Notes under the pieces: generated by a model
Database searches by the model: none
What the model saw: the letters and a program-made list of their open reading frames with translations, nothing else
Told to the model about the DNA's origin: nothing
Shown here: positions 36,658 through 45,914 of the stretch, piece after piece
Layout of the letters: every line of letters starts with the position of its first letter
How positions within the stretch are numbered: position 1 is the stretch's first letter
DNA from: Streptococcus pseudoporcinus LQ 940-04
Lineage (GTDB): Bacteria; Bacillota; Bacilli; Lactobacillales; Streptococcaceae
Direction of reading: 5' to 3'
Length of the DNA: 64,000 bases
NCBI RefSeq assembly: GCF_000188035.1
Contig: NZ_AEUY02000005.1
Span: 1,612,001 to 1,676,000, forward strand
Made by a program: the position numbers and the translations under genes

Positions 36658-38120
36658 TGATTACCCTCCATTGTTGCTCTAATAGCATCTTTTGCTTGAT
36701 TAAGGCTGGTATCATCTAACTTATACATGTATAAGGCCGAACCTGGCATCGCGTAAGACGGCAATTCTCCTGTTGAACCAGTCCCTGTAACGTCTTGCGA
36801 TGCAATAGAAAAGTGAGCATTATCTTCTAATTGACTATTTGCGATTGTCATCATTTGATTAAGGCTTAGGTTGGTTTGAACCGAATTTTGGATACCTGTA
36901 ATGATAGATGTTGCTTGATTTGGTGACTTAATGCTGCTTAGTTTATTAATAATAGCAGTCACAACACGTTCTTGATTTTTACCACGATCATTATCCCCAC
37001 CTTCAAGAGCATGTCGCTCACGAACAAAGACAAGAGCTTGTTTTGAATTTAAAGAAATCCTTCCCTTTGGAAAATCAATGCCAGCCGCTGAGAAGGCAGT
37101 GTCGTTTTGAACTTCAATGCCCCCTAATAAATCAATCAACTCTGTAAAAGTGGTGAAATTAATCCGAGCATAATTGTCAATTTTAATATCATAAAGATTT
37201 TCTAAGGTTTTCATTGATGTTTCAACACCATAGATTCCAGCGTGGGTCAACTTGTCGAACTGGTTACCACCACCATCAGGAATCTTAACATAAGAATCAC
37301 GTGGTGTAGTTGTTAGCAGCACTTTATGTGTATTCATATTGACGGTCATAATAATATTAACGTCTGAACGTGAGACGGTCGAAATTGGACCATAAGTATC
37401 AATACCACTGATGTAAAGATTATAAACTCCAGATTTATTAACTGGTTTTTGTGAATTAGGAATTGCTTTTTTGATTTTATAAGAATAGATTGTTTTCACC
37501 TTATCTGCGAAGTTTGCATCGTTTTGTTCAAGCAAAGCCATATAGGCACTGTTCATCACCATTGCTTCTGTGCTACCCGATTGCATGTCTTCATAAGCAT
37601 TTTGATAAGAATTAACTTCTTTTGTCGCCAAATCAATATTTTTATCGCTCTTCAAATGGCTTAAAAGCTTTTTGATATTTGACTGGTCCATTTTTAGAGG
37701 AGCCTCAACTGCTTTTAAGGTCTCAACTGAAGAAATAGAACTATTTTTGGGAACAACAATAGACATTTCCACTTCTGAAAAGGAAGCTGTTTTGTTTAAC
37801 TGTGCGGTTAAATCAATAGTAGACTTAAAAGTGAAGAGGACAAGCGCTAAGGCAATATTTACAATGATCATTCCCAACATAGTCAACCACTTTGCTTTTT
37901 TGCTCATAATCAGAAAGAGTGCCAGAAAAAAAAGAGCACTTAAGGCCACACCAATGATTACGTTTAAATGACGAAAAGCTAAAAAGTTATAAGTATACAT
38001 CATAAAGGCCACAGTAAGCGATAATAAGGTATACAGTACAAACAAAGCGCTATTTATAACAGTAAAGGTTCCACTTCCTTGAGGTTTTACACGTTTTTGA
38101 CGTCTTGACGATTCTGTCAT
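36654..38120 (-). CDS. cpsA: LytR-CpsA-Psr (LCP) family protein CpsA
   Basis: 488 residues: a short basic N-terminus, three membrane helices (about 22-110), a DNA_PPF accessory domain and the LCP domain starting near GIDTYGPISTVSRSDVNIIM, with conserved arginines in TTTPRDSYV and FVRERHALEGGDNDRGKNQERV. LCP enzymes link capsule polymer to the cell wall. I chose ATG 38120 (GGAG 10 bases upstream); the frame is open further but runs into the promoter. It is the first gene of the capsule operon. Confidence 0.93.
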   Translation of the reverse strand: MTESSRRQKRVKPQGSGTFTVINSALFVLYTLLSLTVAFMMYTYNFLAFRHLNVIIGVALSALFFLALFLIMSKKAKWLTMLGMIIVNIALALVLFTFKSTIDLTAQLNKTASFSEVEMSIVVPKNSSISSVETLKAVEAPLKMDQSNIKKLLSHLKSDKNIDLATKEVNSYQNAYEDMQSGSTEAMVMNSAYMALLEQNDANFADKVKTIYSYKIKKAIPNSQKPVNKSGVYNLYISGIDTYGPISTVSRSDVNIIMTVNMNTHKVLLTTTPRDSYVKIPDGGGNQFDKLTHAGIYGVETSMKTLENLYDIKIDNYARINFTTFTELIDLLGGIEVQNDTAFSAAGIDFPKGRISLNSKQALVFVRERHALEGGDNDRGKNQERVVTAIINKLSSIKSPNQATSIITGIQNSVQTNLSLNQMMTIANSQLEDNAHFSIASQDVTGTGSTGELPSYAMPGSALYMYKLDDTSLNQAKDAIRATMEGNQ

Positions 38121-38166
38121 GATTTTTTGTCTCCGAATTCTTTGAAATACACAGAAATATAGGTCA

Positions 38167-38195
38167 ATTATAGCATTTCCAAATATAGATTGCAA
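38167..38195 (-). promoter_or_regulatory. Capsule operon promoter
   Basis: Minus-strand TTGCAA (38190-38195), 17 bases, then TATAAT (38167-38172) with an extended TG. Transcription would start near 38160, about 40 bases before cpsA. The 254-bp gap to the divergent cpsY is very AT-rich and likely holds LysR binding sites, though I could not define one. Confidence 0.8.
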
Positions 38196-38334
38196 TTTCT
38201 AGAAACATCATTTTACTATAATTTTTAATCTTTTTAGCGCTTTCTCTAATCTAAATTAAAGATATTTGAATATACAGATATTTATAATTATTCCAATAAG
38301 CCTATTATCAAGGCAACCAAGGCCCTTTCCTTTC

Positions 38335-38363
38335 TTGACTTGAAACTTTAAAGTATTTAAGAT
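38335..38363 (+). promoter_or_regulatory. Promoter of cpsY
   Basis: TTGACT (38335-38340), 17 bases, TAAGAT (38358-38363). The predicted transcript would begin around 38370, only about 5 bases before the cpsY ATG, and no ribosome site is visible. Confidence 0.6.
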
Positions 38364-38374
38364 AGACTGTCATT

Positions 38375-39304
38375 ATGAGATTACAACAATTATATTACAT
38401 TATTAAAATCGTTGAATGTGGCTCCATGAACGAAGCTTCTAAGCAATTATATATTACTCAGCCCAGCCTTTCTAATGCTGTCAAAGATTTAGAAAACGAA
38501 ATGGGAATTGCTATTTTTAACCGAACTCCCAAAGGAATAACCTTAACAAAAGATGGGGTTGAATTTTTATCCTATGCCCGGCAAATTGTAGAACAAACGT
38601 CACTACTGGAAGACCGTTATAAGAATCATAATCGTAACAGAGATTTTTTTAGTGTCTCTTCTCAACACTATGCCTTTGTTGTCAATGCTTTTGTTTCCTT
38701 ATTAAAAAAAACAGACCTGTCACAGTATGAATTGTTTCTTAGAGAAACAAGGACTTGGGAAATTATTGATGATGTCAAAAACTTTAGGTCTGAAATTGGT
38801 GTCCTTTTCCTCAATGATTATAATCGGGATGTTTTATCAAAATTACTTGAGGAAAGTCACCTAACTGCTCACACCCTCTTTAAAACACACCCCCATATTT
38901 TTGTTAGTAAAGACCATCCTTTAGCTAGTAAACCCTGTCTGTCTTTTGATGACTTAGAAGCATATCCTTACCTTTCTTATGACCAAGGCTTACATAACTC
39001 CTTCTACTTCTCCGAGGAAATGATGGCTAATGTGCCACACGAAAAGTCCATCGTCGTTAGTGACCGAGCTACACTTTTTAATTTGATGATTGGTCTCCAT
39101 GCTTATACTGTGGCAAGTGGGGTTTTAAATAGTCAACTCAACGGTAACCAAATCGTAGCCATTCCTCTTGATATGCCAGATATGATTGATATTGTCTATA
39201 TCAAACATGATAAAGCTAATCTTTCTACAATGGGTGAAAAATTCATTGATTATTTAAAAGACGAAGTCACATTTACCCAACCAAACATGCAAAAAGAACA
39301 GTAG
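38375..39304 (+). CDS. cpsY: LysR-type regulator CpsY (MtaR-like)
   Basis: 309 residues. An N-terminal winged helix-turn-helix (MRLQQLYYIIKIVECGSMNEASKQLYITQPSLSNAVKDLE) is followed by the periplasmic-binding-like effector domain. Position and orientation, divergent from cpsA, match CpsY/MtaR of streptococci, which controls methionine transport and envelope traits rather than capsule alone. It lacks a visible Shine-Dalgarno site. It converges on the next gene through a shared terminator. Confidence 0.92.
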   Translation: MRLQQLYYIIKIVECGSMNEASKQLYITQPSLSNAVKDLENEMGIAIFNRTPKGITLTKDGVEFLSYARQIVEQTSLLEDRYKNHNRNRDFFSVSSQHYAFVVNAFVSLLKKTDLSQYELFLRETRTWEIIDDVKNFRSEIGVLFLNDYNRDVLSKLLEESHLTAHTLFKTHPHIFVSKDHPLASKPCLSFDDLEAYPYLSYDQGLHNSFYFSEEMMANVPHEKSIVVSDRATLFNLMIGLHAYTVASGVLNSQLNGNQIVAIPLDMPDMIDIVYIKHDKANLSTMGEKFIDYLKDEVTFTQPNMQKEQ

Positions 39305-39323
39305 AAAACTACTGCTCTTTTTC
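39291..39323. terminator. Shared bidirectional terminator of cpsY and the convergent gene
   Basis: AAAAAGAACAGTAG and CTACTGCTCTTTTT form a near-perfect 14-bp stem with A and T runs on both sides. It contains the cpsY TAG and the last codons of the opposing gene, so both frames end inside the hairpin. Confidence 0.85.
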
Positions 39324-40094
39324 ATCCTTAAGACCTTTCTCAATTAAAGCATTGATTTGATCGAAATAAAAAGGTTCTCGCTGGTAGCTTACACCTGAAT
39401 AGGTTGCTAACTCGATAATTTTCTCTAGGAAAACTTGAGAAGAGAATTTCGTCGTGCGGTATAATTCTTCTTCATCAAAGGCTTTTATCAGATGGGCTAG
39501 CGGATTACGAACCGATTTTTCAAATTGTCGTAAGCTTTTAATTGTTTCCTTGATCTCATGAGGTAAGTCAGATAGGATTAAAAGATCCGTCAGACTCCGA
39601 GACGTGACGTTTCGGCTCTGCCTCTGAGACAAATAGGCTTGGAAAATGGGGAGATTGGCTTCTTGCATTTTTTGAAAATCCCAAGTATCATATTGATCAT
39701 TTTTCGAGTCATGAATAAATGTGTCAAAATGGGGGATTTCTTTTTGGATTAAGGTTAAGAAAAGACGATAAAGAATTGGTGAGACAGCTCTCACAAAATC
39801 AATAATATCCCCGTTTTTCACCTTAACCTCTAAATCCAAAATATAATTAGCAATTTGTTCTTTCTCCAAGTCCTCATTCATAAGGAAAGTGACCTGGTGC
39901 TTAGCTTGTAAGTCTTTTAATCTGGCCTGATTGGCAATCATAAAAGACAGATTTAGTTCCCGTCTCTCTTTTAAAAGCTCTAACAAGAAGAAAGAATCAG
40001 GATTGATACTAGGGATTTCTTTGGCAATTTTAAAGGCGTGATTATAAGCATAGACATCCAAAAGGATGTCTATTGTTTTTTTAAGTTCAATCAT
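39309..40094 (-). CDS. HEPN-motif protein of the deoD-cps junction (Orf14.9-like position)
   Basis: 261 residues, soluble and almost all helical. Near the C-terminus it carries RNPLAH (residues 196-201 from ATG 40094), flanked by helices ([11 protein letters not shown] before, [14 protein letters not shown] after). This is the R-(N/D/H)-x3-H core of HEPN domains, which are often RNases and include the C-terminal half of Csm6. The N-terminal part is not assigned. A gene at this place between deoD and the exopolysaccharide locus is known in S. thermophilus (orf14.9). Catalysis is inferred. Its start overlaps deoD by 8 bases, and a TTG two codons earlier is an alternative. Confidence 0.7.
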   Translation of the reverse strand: MIELKKTIDILLDVYAYNHAFKIAKEIPSINPDSFFLLELLKERRELNLSFMIANQARLKDLQAKHQVTFLMNEDLEKEQIANYILDLEVKVKNGDIIDFVRAVSPILYRLFLTLIQKEIPHFDTFIHDSKNDQYDTWDFQKMQEANLPIFQAYLSQRQSRNVTSRSLTDLLILSDLPHEIKETIKSLRQFEKSVRNPLAHLIKAFDEEELYRTTKFSSQVFLEKIIELATYSGVSYQREPFYFDQINALIEKGLKDEKEQ

Positions 40095-40800
40095 TTGCAA
40101 TGAGAGTTTCTAGACCTACCTGCATCATATCTGTAAAGGTCGTTTGACGCTCTTCTGCACTAGTATCCTCTGTTGGGTCATTTAAGTTATCAGAAATGGT
40201 CATAATCCCCAAGGCTTTAACATGATGTTGAGCAGCCAAGTAATAAAGGGCAGCTGCCTCCATTTCAATAGCTTTAACTCCTAATTTTCCAAGAGCCATA
40301 TTTCGTTCAGGCATATTTGAATAAAAAACATCAGAAGAAAGCACATTACCAACATGAGTGGTCATACCCAGTTCTCTTGCAATATGATAGGCCTTATCTA
40401 AAAGACCAAAATCCGCAATTTGAGGGAAATCGAATTCAGGAAAGTCATTACGAATGATGTTTGAATTAGTTGCAGCGGCTTGGGCTAGAACTAACTCACG
40501 AACGTGCACCTCTGGGTCGATTGCCCCAGCAGTACCAACACGAATCAAGGTTTTTACACCATAGTCAACAATCAGCTCACGCGCATAGATGGAGATTGAT
40601 GGCATTCCCATCCCAGTTCCCATAACAGATACACGGTGGCCTTTATAGGTTCCCGTGTAACCAAGCATACCACGGATTTCATTAAAACATACAGCATCTT
40701 CTAAAAAGTTTTCAGCAATAAATTTAGCACGTAAAGGATCGCCAGGCAATAAAATTTTGTCAGCAATTTGACCCTTCTCCGCAGAAATATGAATAGACAT
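40087..40800 (-). CDS. deoD: Purine nucleoside phosphorylase, DeoD type
   Basis: 237 residues, the length of hexameric bacterial PNP. Signatures are [39 protein letters not shown] and [15 protein letters not shown]. The catalytic aspartate follows in TISDNLND. It splits purine nucleosides to base and ribose (or deoxyribose) 1-phosphate, the substrate of DeoB. It lies between punA and the HEPN-motif gene. Confidence 0.96.
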   Translation of the reverse strand: MSIHISAEKGQIADKILLPGDPLRAKFIAENFLEDAVCFNEIRGMLGYTGTYKGHRVSVMGTGMGMPSISIYARELIVDYGVKTLIRVGTAGAIDPEVHVRELVLAQAAATNSNIIRNDFPEFDFPQIADFGLLDKAYHIARELGMTTHVGNVLSSDVFYSNMPERNMALGKLGVKAIEMEAAALYYLAAQHHVKALGIMTISDNLNDPTEDTSAEERQTTFTDMMQVGLETLIAND

Positions 40801-40979
40801 AATATGATAATACCAAGGGTCTTAAAAGAACTTAGCCACATCAAAAGCTAGTATAAAAGGCCTCTTTTGAAAAAGTCCTTAATGTCAGGTTAAACCAATA
40901 ACCCCACCACCCTTGCCTTTCTTTTGGTATATTTGTTAATCAAAATAATAGTTTTATGTTAACGAGGGGCGAAGTTATT

Positions 40980-41789
40980 TTACAATTCAGCAAGGATTGC
41001 TTTTACTAAGCCTTTGAAATCTTCCTTAATGTGTTCAGTAACTGTTACAACTTCTTCATGGTTTAACTCAGTCTGGAAGCCAGCAGCAAAATTGGTAATA
41101 GCTGAAATTCCCAAAACTTTCATACCTGAGTGCGCAGCCACAATAACTTCAGGAACCGTTGACATTCCTACAGCATCTGCACCCATCATTTTAAAGGCAC
41201 GGATTTCCGCAGGTGTTTCATAAGTTGGCCCAGTTACTCCGATATAGACACCACCTTCAAGCTTAATCCCAAGGGACTCTGCTACTTTGTTTGCTTTTTG
41301 ACGATATTCAGCAGTATAGGCATCTGACATATCTGGGAACCTTGGTCCAAATTCTTCAAGGTTTTCTCCCATTAATGGGTTATTACCCGTCATATTGATG
41401 TGATCAGTGATTGCCATCAAAGTCCCTGGACCATAACCAATACCTCCGGCAGCATTAGTAACAATCACACCCTCACAGCCTAAAGCTTTCATCACACGAA
41501 CAGGGAAAGTAACCACTTCTAATGGATTTCCTTCGTAAAAATGGAAACGACCTTGCAAAGCAATAACTTTACGACCGGACAAATCCCCATAGACTAATTT
41601 ACCTGCATGACCAACTACAGTTGATTTCCCCCAGTTGGGAATATCATTGTAATCAATCACTATGGCATTTTCAATCTCATTAGCTAATTCTCCCAGACCA
41701 GAACCTAAAATTAGACCAAATTCTGGGGCTTGAACACCTTTAAAGGTTAAAAAATCTCTTGTTTCATTAATTTTTGTCATTATAGACAT
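40980..41789 (-). CDS. punA: Purine nucleoside phosphorylase, trimeric (PNP-I)
   Basis: 269 residues. Trimeric PNP motifs: LILGSGLGELA, VVGHAGKLVYGD, GRFHFYEG, VTNAAGGIGYGPG and the base-binding GVTGPTYETPAEI and ADAVGMSTVPE. It takes mainly inosine and guanosine. Having both trimeric and hexameric PNPs in one operon is common in streptococci. AAGGAGAG precedes ATG by 8 bases. Confidence 0.95.
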   Translation of the reverse strand: MSIMTKINETRDFLTFKGVQAPEFGLILGSGLGELANEIENAIVIDYNDIPNWGKSTVVGHAGKLVYGDLSGRKVIALQGRFHFYEGNPLEVVTFPVRVMKALGCEGVIVTNAAGGIGYGPGTLMAITDHINMTGNNPLMGENLEEFGPRFPDMSDAYTAEYRQKANKVAESLGIKLEGGVYIGVTGPTYETPAEIRAFKMMGADAVGMSTVPEVIVAAHSGMKVLGISAITNFAAGFQTELNHEEVVTVTEHIKEDFKGLVKAILAEL

Positions 41790-41804
41790 CTTTGTCTCTC
41801 CTTT

Positions 41805-42212
41805 TTATTTTGGCTGAACAACTTGACCATCTTCCTTAGTAAAAGGACTTGGCAATCTCACGGGTAAAATATCGAGTAATACTTCTGAAGGCCGGCAAAG
41901 CTTTACACCTTTTGAAGTAACTACAATTGGCCGATTAATCAAAATCGGATCTGCCATCATAGCATCAAGCAATTGGGAATCCGACCTGGTAGGATCAGCA
42001 AGATGATGTTTCTCAAACTCGGGAACAGTTGTTCTTAACAAGTCCCGCACTTGAACCCCCATAGCTTTAATCAGTTCCTGTAATTCTTCTCTAGTTGGCG
42101 GAGTCACTAAATACTCTACTATCTCTGGCTCAAGCCCTGCATGCTTAATCATGGCTAAGACATTTCGCGAGGTGCCACAATTAGGATTGTGATAAATACA
42201 TACTTTTTCCAT
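41805..42212 (-). CDS. arsC: ArsC/Spx-like thioredoxin-fold reductase (arsenate reductase, glutaredoxin type)
   Basis: 135 residues. The single catalytic cysteine is C12 in YHNPNCGTSRN, and the anion-binding arginine is in ILINRPIVVT. The spacing fits glutaredoxin-dependent ArsC rather than Spx (no CxxC). No arsR or arsB is nearby, and it sits inside the nucleoside salvage operon between deoB and punA, so a role outside arsenic resistance is possible. Confidence 0.82.
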   Translation of the reverse strand: MEKVCIYHNPNCGTSRNVLAMIKHAGLEPEIVEYLVTPPTREELQELIKAMGVQVRDLLRTTVPEFEKHHLADPTRSDSQLLDAMMADPILINRPIVVTSKGVKLCRPSEVLLDILPVRLPSPFTKEDGQVVQPK

Positions 42213-42225
42213 AATCCCAGGCTGA

Positions 42226-43437
42226 TTAAACTAGGTCTGATAGGAATGATTGACCTATCATAGCTGTCTCAACACCAAAGTTTTCAGCAATGGTAGCTGA
42301 AATGTCCGCAAAGTGTCCTTGAGGGATTACTCCACTTTCTTTAAATGATGGAGAGTAAGCCAATAAAGGAATATACTCGCGTGTATGATCTGTACCCACA
42401 TAAGTTGGGTCATTACCATGGTCTGCTGTAATCAACAGAAGATCATCTTCTTTCATGTGTTCCATGATTTCTGGTAAACGCTTATCAAATTCCTGTAGAC
42501 AATCACGATAACCGGCTGTATCACGACGATGGCCGTACATAGCATCAAAGTCAACAAGGTTAGTAAAGGACACGCCTTTTTCAAACTCAGGTAATTGTAA
42601 TGTCTTGACTAGTGTGTCTACACCATGACTGTTTGATTTATTATGGCCCATATCGTTGGTAATGCCAGAACCGTTGAAAATGTCGTTAATTTTACCAACT
42701 GCATAGGTTGAAATACCAGCATTAGCTAAGTTATTAAGAACTGTATCTTGGAAAGGCGATACCGCATAATCATGACGATTTGCAGTTCGTGTGAAGTGAC
42801 CCGGTTCCCCAACATAAGGGCGAGCAATAATACGACCTAACAGTGCTGGGCGCTCTAAAGTAATTGAACGAGCATATTCACAGATTTTATATAATTCTTC
42901 AAGTGGAATAATATCTTCATGTGCCGCAATCTGTAAAACAGGGTCAGCTGAAGTATAGATAATCAATTCCCCAGTTTCCATCTGACGAGGACCAAAATCA
43001 TCAATAACTGCTGTTCCAGAATAAGGTTTATTAGCTTCGCGAATAACTTTACGGCCAGAAAACTCTTCGATTTTGGTTAAAATTTCTTCAGGGAAGCCAT
43101 TCCAAAACGTATCAAAAGGTTCTGTAATATTCAAGCCCATAATTTCCCAGTGGCCTGTCATAGTGTCTTTACCTAATGATACTTCTTCCAACTTGGTAAC
43201 ATAACCAATTGGATCTTCTTCTTTGGCAACCGTTTTTAATGGAGTCTCACGAGGAATATTCCCTAAGCCTATTTTAGCCATGTGGGGTACATCTAAACCG
43301 ACTTTTTCTGAAATGTGGCCTAAAGTATCAGATGAGCTATCTGCAATACCAGCATTAAAGAACTTGTCAGAATCAGGAGCTGCTCCAACTCCGACGGAAT
43401 CAAGTACAACTAAATGAATACGATTAAATTTGGACAT
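42226..43437 (-). CDS. deoB: Phosphopentomutase
   Basis: 403 residues, alkaline-phosphatase superfamily. The first metal site is [14 protein letters not shown], the phospho-threonine region [11 protein letters not shown], and the second metal set [24 protein letters not shown]. It interconverts (deoxy)ribose 1- and 5-phosphate, linking nucleoside breakdown to RpiA. GGAGAC precedes ATG. Confidence 0.96.
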   Translation of the reverse strand: MSKFNRIHLVVLDSVGVGAAPDSDKFFNAGIADSSSDTLGHISEKVGLDVPHMAKIGLGNIPRETPLKTVAKEEDPIGYVTKLEEVSLGKDTMTGHWEIMGLNITEPFDTFWNGFPEEILTKIEEFSGRKVIREANKPYSGTAVIDDFGPRQMETGELIIYTSADPVLQIAAHEDIIPLEELYKICEYARSITLERPALLGRIIARPYVGEPGHFTRTANRHDYAVSPFQDTVLNNLANAGISTYAVGKINDIFNGSGITNDMGHNKSNSHGVDTLVKTLQLPEFEKGVSFTNLVDFDAMYGHRRDTAGYRDCLQEFDKRLPEIMEHMKEDDLLLITADHGNDPTYVGTDHTREYIPLLAYSPSFKESGVIPQGHFADISATIAENFGVETAMIGQSFLSDLV

Positions 43438-43500
43438 TTTGTCTCCATTCTATGGGAGGTTACGGTTGGCTCCCAAAAACCTATAAAATGATGAACGAAT

Positions 43501-44184
43501 TTAATTTTTAGCAGGTGCTTCAAGAACTTGAACACCCTCTTTACCAGCAACAATGACTTTGTTAACCATACCGTTAAACAAGCCGTGTTCCACAACACCT
43601 ACAGTAGCATCAAGTATCTCAGCAAATGCAACAGGATTCTTAAGGCACTTCATGTCTAAATCAATAATGTAGTTTTGCATATCTGTCACTAGTTTTTGAC
43701 CATCTTTCATACGAAAAGACGGACAGTAACCAGCTTTTTCGAAAACACGACAAAGACGTTCTGAACCGTATTGAACCACCTCAACCGGAACTTTGAAAGC
43801 TCCCAAATTCTCAACCATTTTTGATTCATCAACAACCCAGATATAATCTTTTGTTGGGGTAGCAACAATTTTTTCCATTAATAAGGCAGCACCGCCACCC
43901 TTAATCCCATTAAAGTCCTTGTCAACCTCGTCAGCACCGTCAACAGTAAGATCTATGACATCAATCTCATCAACTGATTTTAAAGGAATTCCTAGTTCTT
44001 GTGCTTGTTTAGTGGTCCTACTAGAAGTAGTCACACCAACAATCTGTAAACCCTCCTCCTTAACCCGACGTCCCACTTCTTCAACAAAGTAATAAGCCGT
44101 CGAACCAGTCCCCAAACCGACTGTCATACCGTCTTTGACATATTGCGCAGCAGTAACACCGGCAATTTTCTTAAGTGCTTCCAT
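43501..44184 (-). CDS. rpiA: Ribose-5-phosphate isomerase A
   Basis: 227 residues. Active-site segments are [41 protein letters not shown] and the DESK in WVVDESKMV. It joins ribose 5-phosphate to the pentose phosphate pathway. ATG 44184 has AGGAGGA 5 bases upstream and is preferred over upstream codons. It leads the rpiA-deoB-arsC-punA-deoD-HEPN run. Confidence 0.95.
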   Translation of the reverse strand: MEALKKIAGVTAAQYVKDGMTVGLGTGSTAYYFVEEVGRRVKEEGLQIVGVTTSSRTTKQAQELGIPLKSVDEIDVIDLTVDGADEVDKDFNGIKGGGAALLMEKIVATPTKDYIWVVDESKMVENLGAFKVPVEVVQYGSERLCRVFEKAGYCPSFRMKDGQKLVTDMQNYIIDLDMKCLKNPVAFAEILDATVGVVEHGLFNGMVNKVIVAGKEGVQVLEAPAKN

Positions 44185-44219
44185 GATTCCTCCTGAATAG
44201 TTTTGCATGTTGGAATTAC

Positions 44220-44248
44220 ATTATACCATGAAAGCGCCAACTTGTTAA
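44220..44248 (-). promoter_or_regulatory. Promoter of the rpiA-deoB-punA-deoD operon with a cre-like box
   Basis: Minus-strand TTAACA (44243-44248), 17 bases, then an extended TGG-TATAAT (44220-44225). The spacer contains ATGAAAGCGCCAACT (plus strand 44228-44242), one mismatch from the CcpA cre consensus WTGNAANCGNWNNCW. This suggests carbon catabolite control. Confidence 0.65.
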
Positions 44249-44311
44249 TGAGATTCCCATTTTTTTCATCATTTTTAAATAGCAGAGCAGACAACAGATT
44301 GAACCAAAGCC

Positions 44312-44340
44312 TTGCTTTCTAAACTGACTTATTCTAAAAT
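44312..44340 (+). promoter_or_regulatory. Promoter of mnmE
   Basis: TTGCTT (44312-44317), 17 bases, TAAAAT (44335-44340). The -10 ends 6 bases before the mnmE ATG, so transcription would begin at the start codon. Confidence 0.65.
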
Positions 44341-44346
44341 AAAGGA

Positions 44347-45723
44347 ATGAGTATAACTAAAGAATTTGACACAATTACAGCCATTTCAACCCCACTTGGT
44401 GAGGGTGCAATTGGCATTGTTCGCTTATCTGGAACAGATGCCCTCAAGATTGCTAACACAGTCTTCAAAGGCAAAAACTTACATGAGGTTGCTTCCCATA
44501 CCATCAACTATGGTCACATTATTAATCCAGACAATCAAGAAATCCTTGACGAAGTCATGGTAACTGTTATGTTAGCCCCTAAAACCTTTACCAGAGAAAA
44601 TGTGATTGAAATCAATACCCACGGGGGCATTGCTGTAACCAATGAAATTTTACAACTTTTAATCAAGCAGGGTGCACGTATGGCGGAGCCAGGCGAATTT
44701 ACAAAAAGAGCCTTTTTGAACGGTCGTGTTGATTTAACACAGGCCGAGGCTGTTATGGACATCATTCGCGCAAAAACGGATAAAGCCATGAACATTGCTG
44801 TTAAACAGCTTGACGGCTCCCTATCACAGCTGATTAACAATACCCGACAAGAAATCCTTAATACCCTGGCTCAAGTTGAAGTTAATATTGATTACCCTGA
44901 GTATGATGATGTTGAAGAAATGACAACAGCACTGTTACGTGAAAAAACACAACAATTTCAAGCCTTACTTGAGAATTTACTGCGCACAGCAAAGCGTGGC
45001 AAAATCTTACGAGAAGGCCTCTCAACAGCTATCATTGGCCGTCCTAATGTTGGGAAATCGAGCCTTTTAAACAACTTATTACGTGAAGATAAAGCCATTG
45101 TTACCGACATCGCCGGTACTACACGGGATGTGATTGAGGAATATGTCAATATTAAAGGTGTCCCCCTAAAACTCATTGATACTGCCGGAATCCGTGAAAC
45201 AGATGATTTAGTGGAAAAAATTGGTGTCGAGCGTTCTAAAAAGGTTCTAAAGGAGGCTGACTTAGTTCTCTTAGTTCTCAATGCTTCAGAACCATTGACC
45301 ACTCAAGATCGGCTGCTACTGGAATTAAGCCAAGAAACCAATCGCCTTATCTTACTTAACAAGACCGATTTACCAGAAAAAATTGAAACGGACCAGTTAC
45401 CTTCAGACCTTGTCCCTATATCAGTCCTTCAAAATAAAAATATCGATATGATTGAAGATCGTATCAATCAACTCTTCTTTGATAATGCTGGTTTAGTCGA
45501 ACAAGATGCCACCTATCTCTCTAATGCCCGCCATATTTCACTCATTGAGCAAGCTCTTCAAAGCTTACAAGCCGTCAATGATGGCCTTGAAATGGACATG
45601 CCCGTGGACCTCTTGCAAGTAGATCTTACCAGAACATGGGAAATCCTGGGAGAAATTACGGGCGATGCCGCACCGGACGAACTCATCACCCAGCTATTCA
45701 GTCAATTCTGCTTAGGAAAATAA
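44347..45723 (+). CDS. mnmE: tRNA uridine-5-carboxymethylaminomethyl modification GTPase
   Basis: 458 residues: an N-terminal tetrahydrofolate-binding domain (1-120), a helical domain with an inserted G domain (P-loop GRPNVGKSS at 231-239, DTAG, NKTD) and the C-terminal CLGK at 455-458, whose cysteine is conserved in the family. With MnmG it modifies the wobble uridine of several tRNAs. AAAGGA touches the ATG and is too close to act as a ribosome site; the promoter position implies a leaderless mRNA. Confidence 0.96.
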   Translation: MSITKEFDTITAISTPLGEGAIGIVRLSGTDALKIANTVFKGKNLHEVASHTINYGHIINPDNQEILDEVMVTVMLAPKTFTRENVIEINTHGGIAVTNEILQLLIKQGARMAEPGEFTKRAFLNGRVDLTQAEAVMDIIRAKTDKAMNIAVKQLDGSLSQLINNTRQEILNTLAQVEVNIDYPEYDDVEEMTTALLREKTQQFQALLENLLRTAKRGKILREGLSTAIIGRPNVGKSSLLNNLLREDKAIVTDIAGTTRDVIEEYVNIKGVPLKLIDTAGIRETDDLVEKIGVERSKKVLKEADLVLLVLNASEPLTTQDRLLLELSQETNRLILLNKTDLPEKIETDQLPSDLVPISVLQNKNIDMIEDRINQLFFDNAGLVEQDATYLSNARHISLIEQALQSLQAVNDGLEMDMPVDLLQVDLTRTWEILGEITGDAAPDELITQLFSQFCLGK

Positions 45724-45874
45724 AGCCTTGAAGGTATCCCTAAAACAAAGGCTACTCTAGGGCAAAAGGTAAGCCATTTTCACACTAATAACCTTGATGC
45801 GCACCCGCATAGCAGGTGGTTTGGTGGTTTATTATTTCACACCTTCGGAGGGAAACAGACTAAAAGCTACATAT
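45724..45874. other. Short non-coding stretch with an IS200-like hairpin
   Basis: CACCCGC (45802-45808) and GCAGGTG (45812-45818) with loop ATA form a small imperfect hairpin followed by GTTTGGTGGTTT. Such hairpins resemble subterminal structures of IS200/IS605 elements. No transposase is present, so at most this is a scar. Confidence 0.25.
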
Positions 45875-45914
45875 AATAATAAAAGGAGCCTTGATGAGGC
45901 TCCTTTTATTATTT
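45875..45914. terminator. Bidirectional terminator between mnmE and pepV
   Basis: AATAATAAAAGGAGCC and GGCTCCTTTTATTATT form a perfect 16-bp stem with flanking A and T runs. It serves both convergent genes. Confidence 0.88.

Noticed and set aside
38121-38374. LysR (CpsY) binding site in the cpsA-cpsY gap
   Set aside because: The region is so AT-rich that many T-N11-A matches occur; none stood out enough to list.
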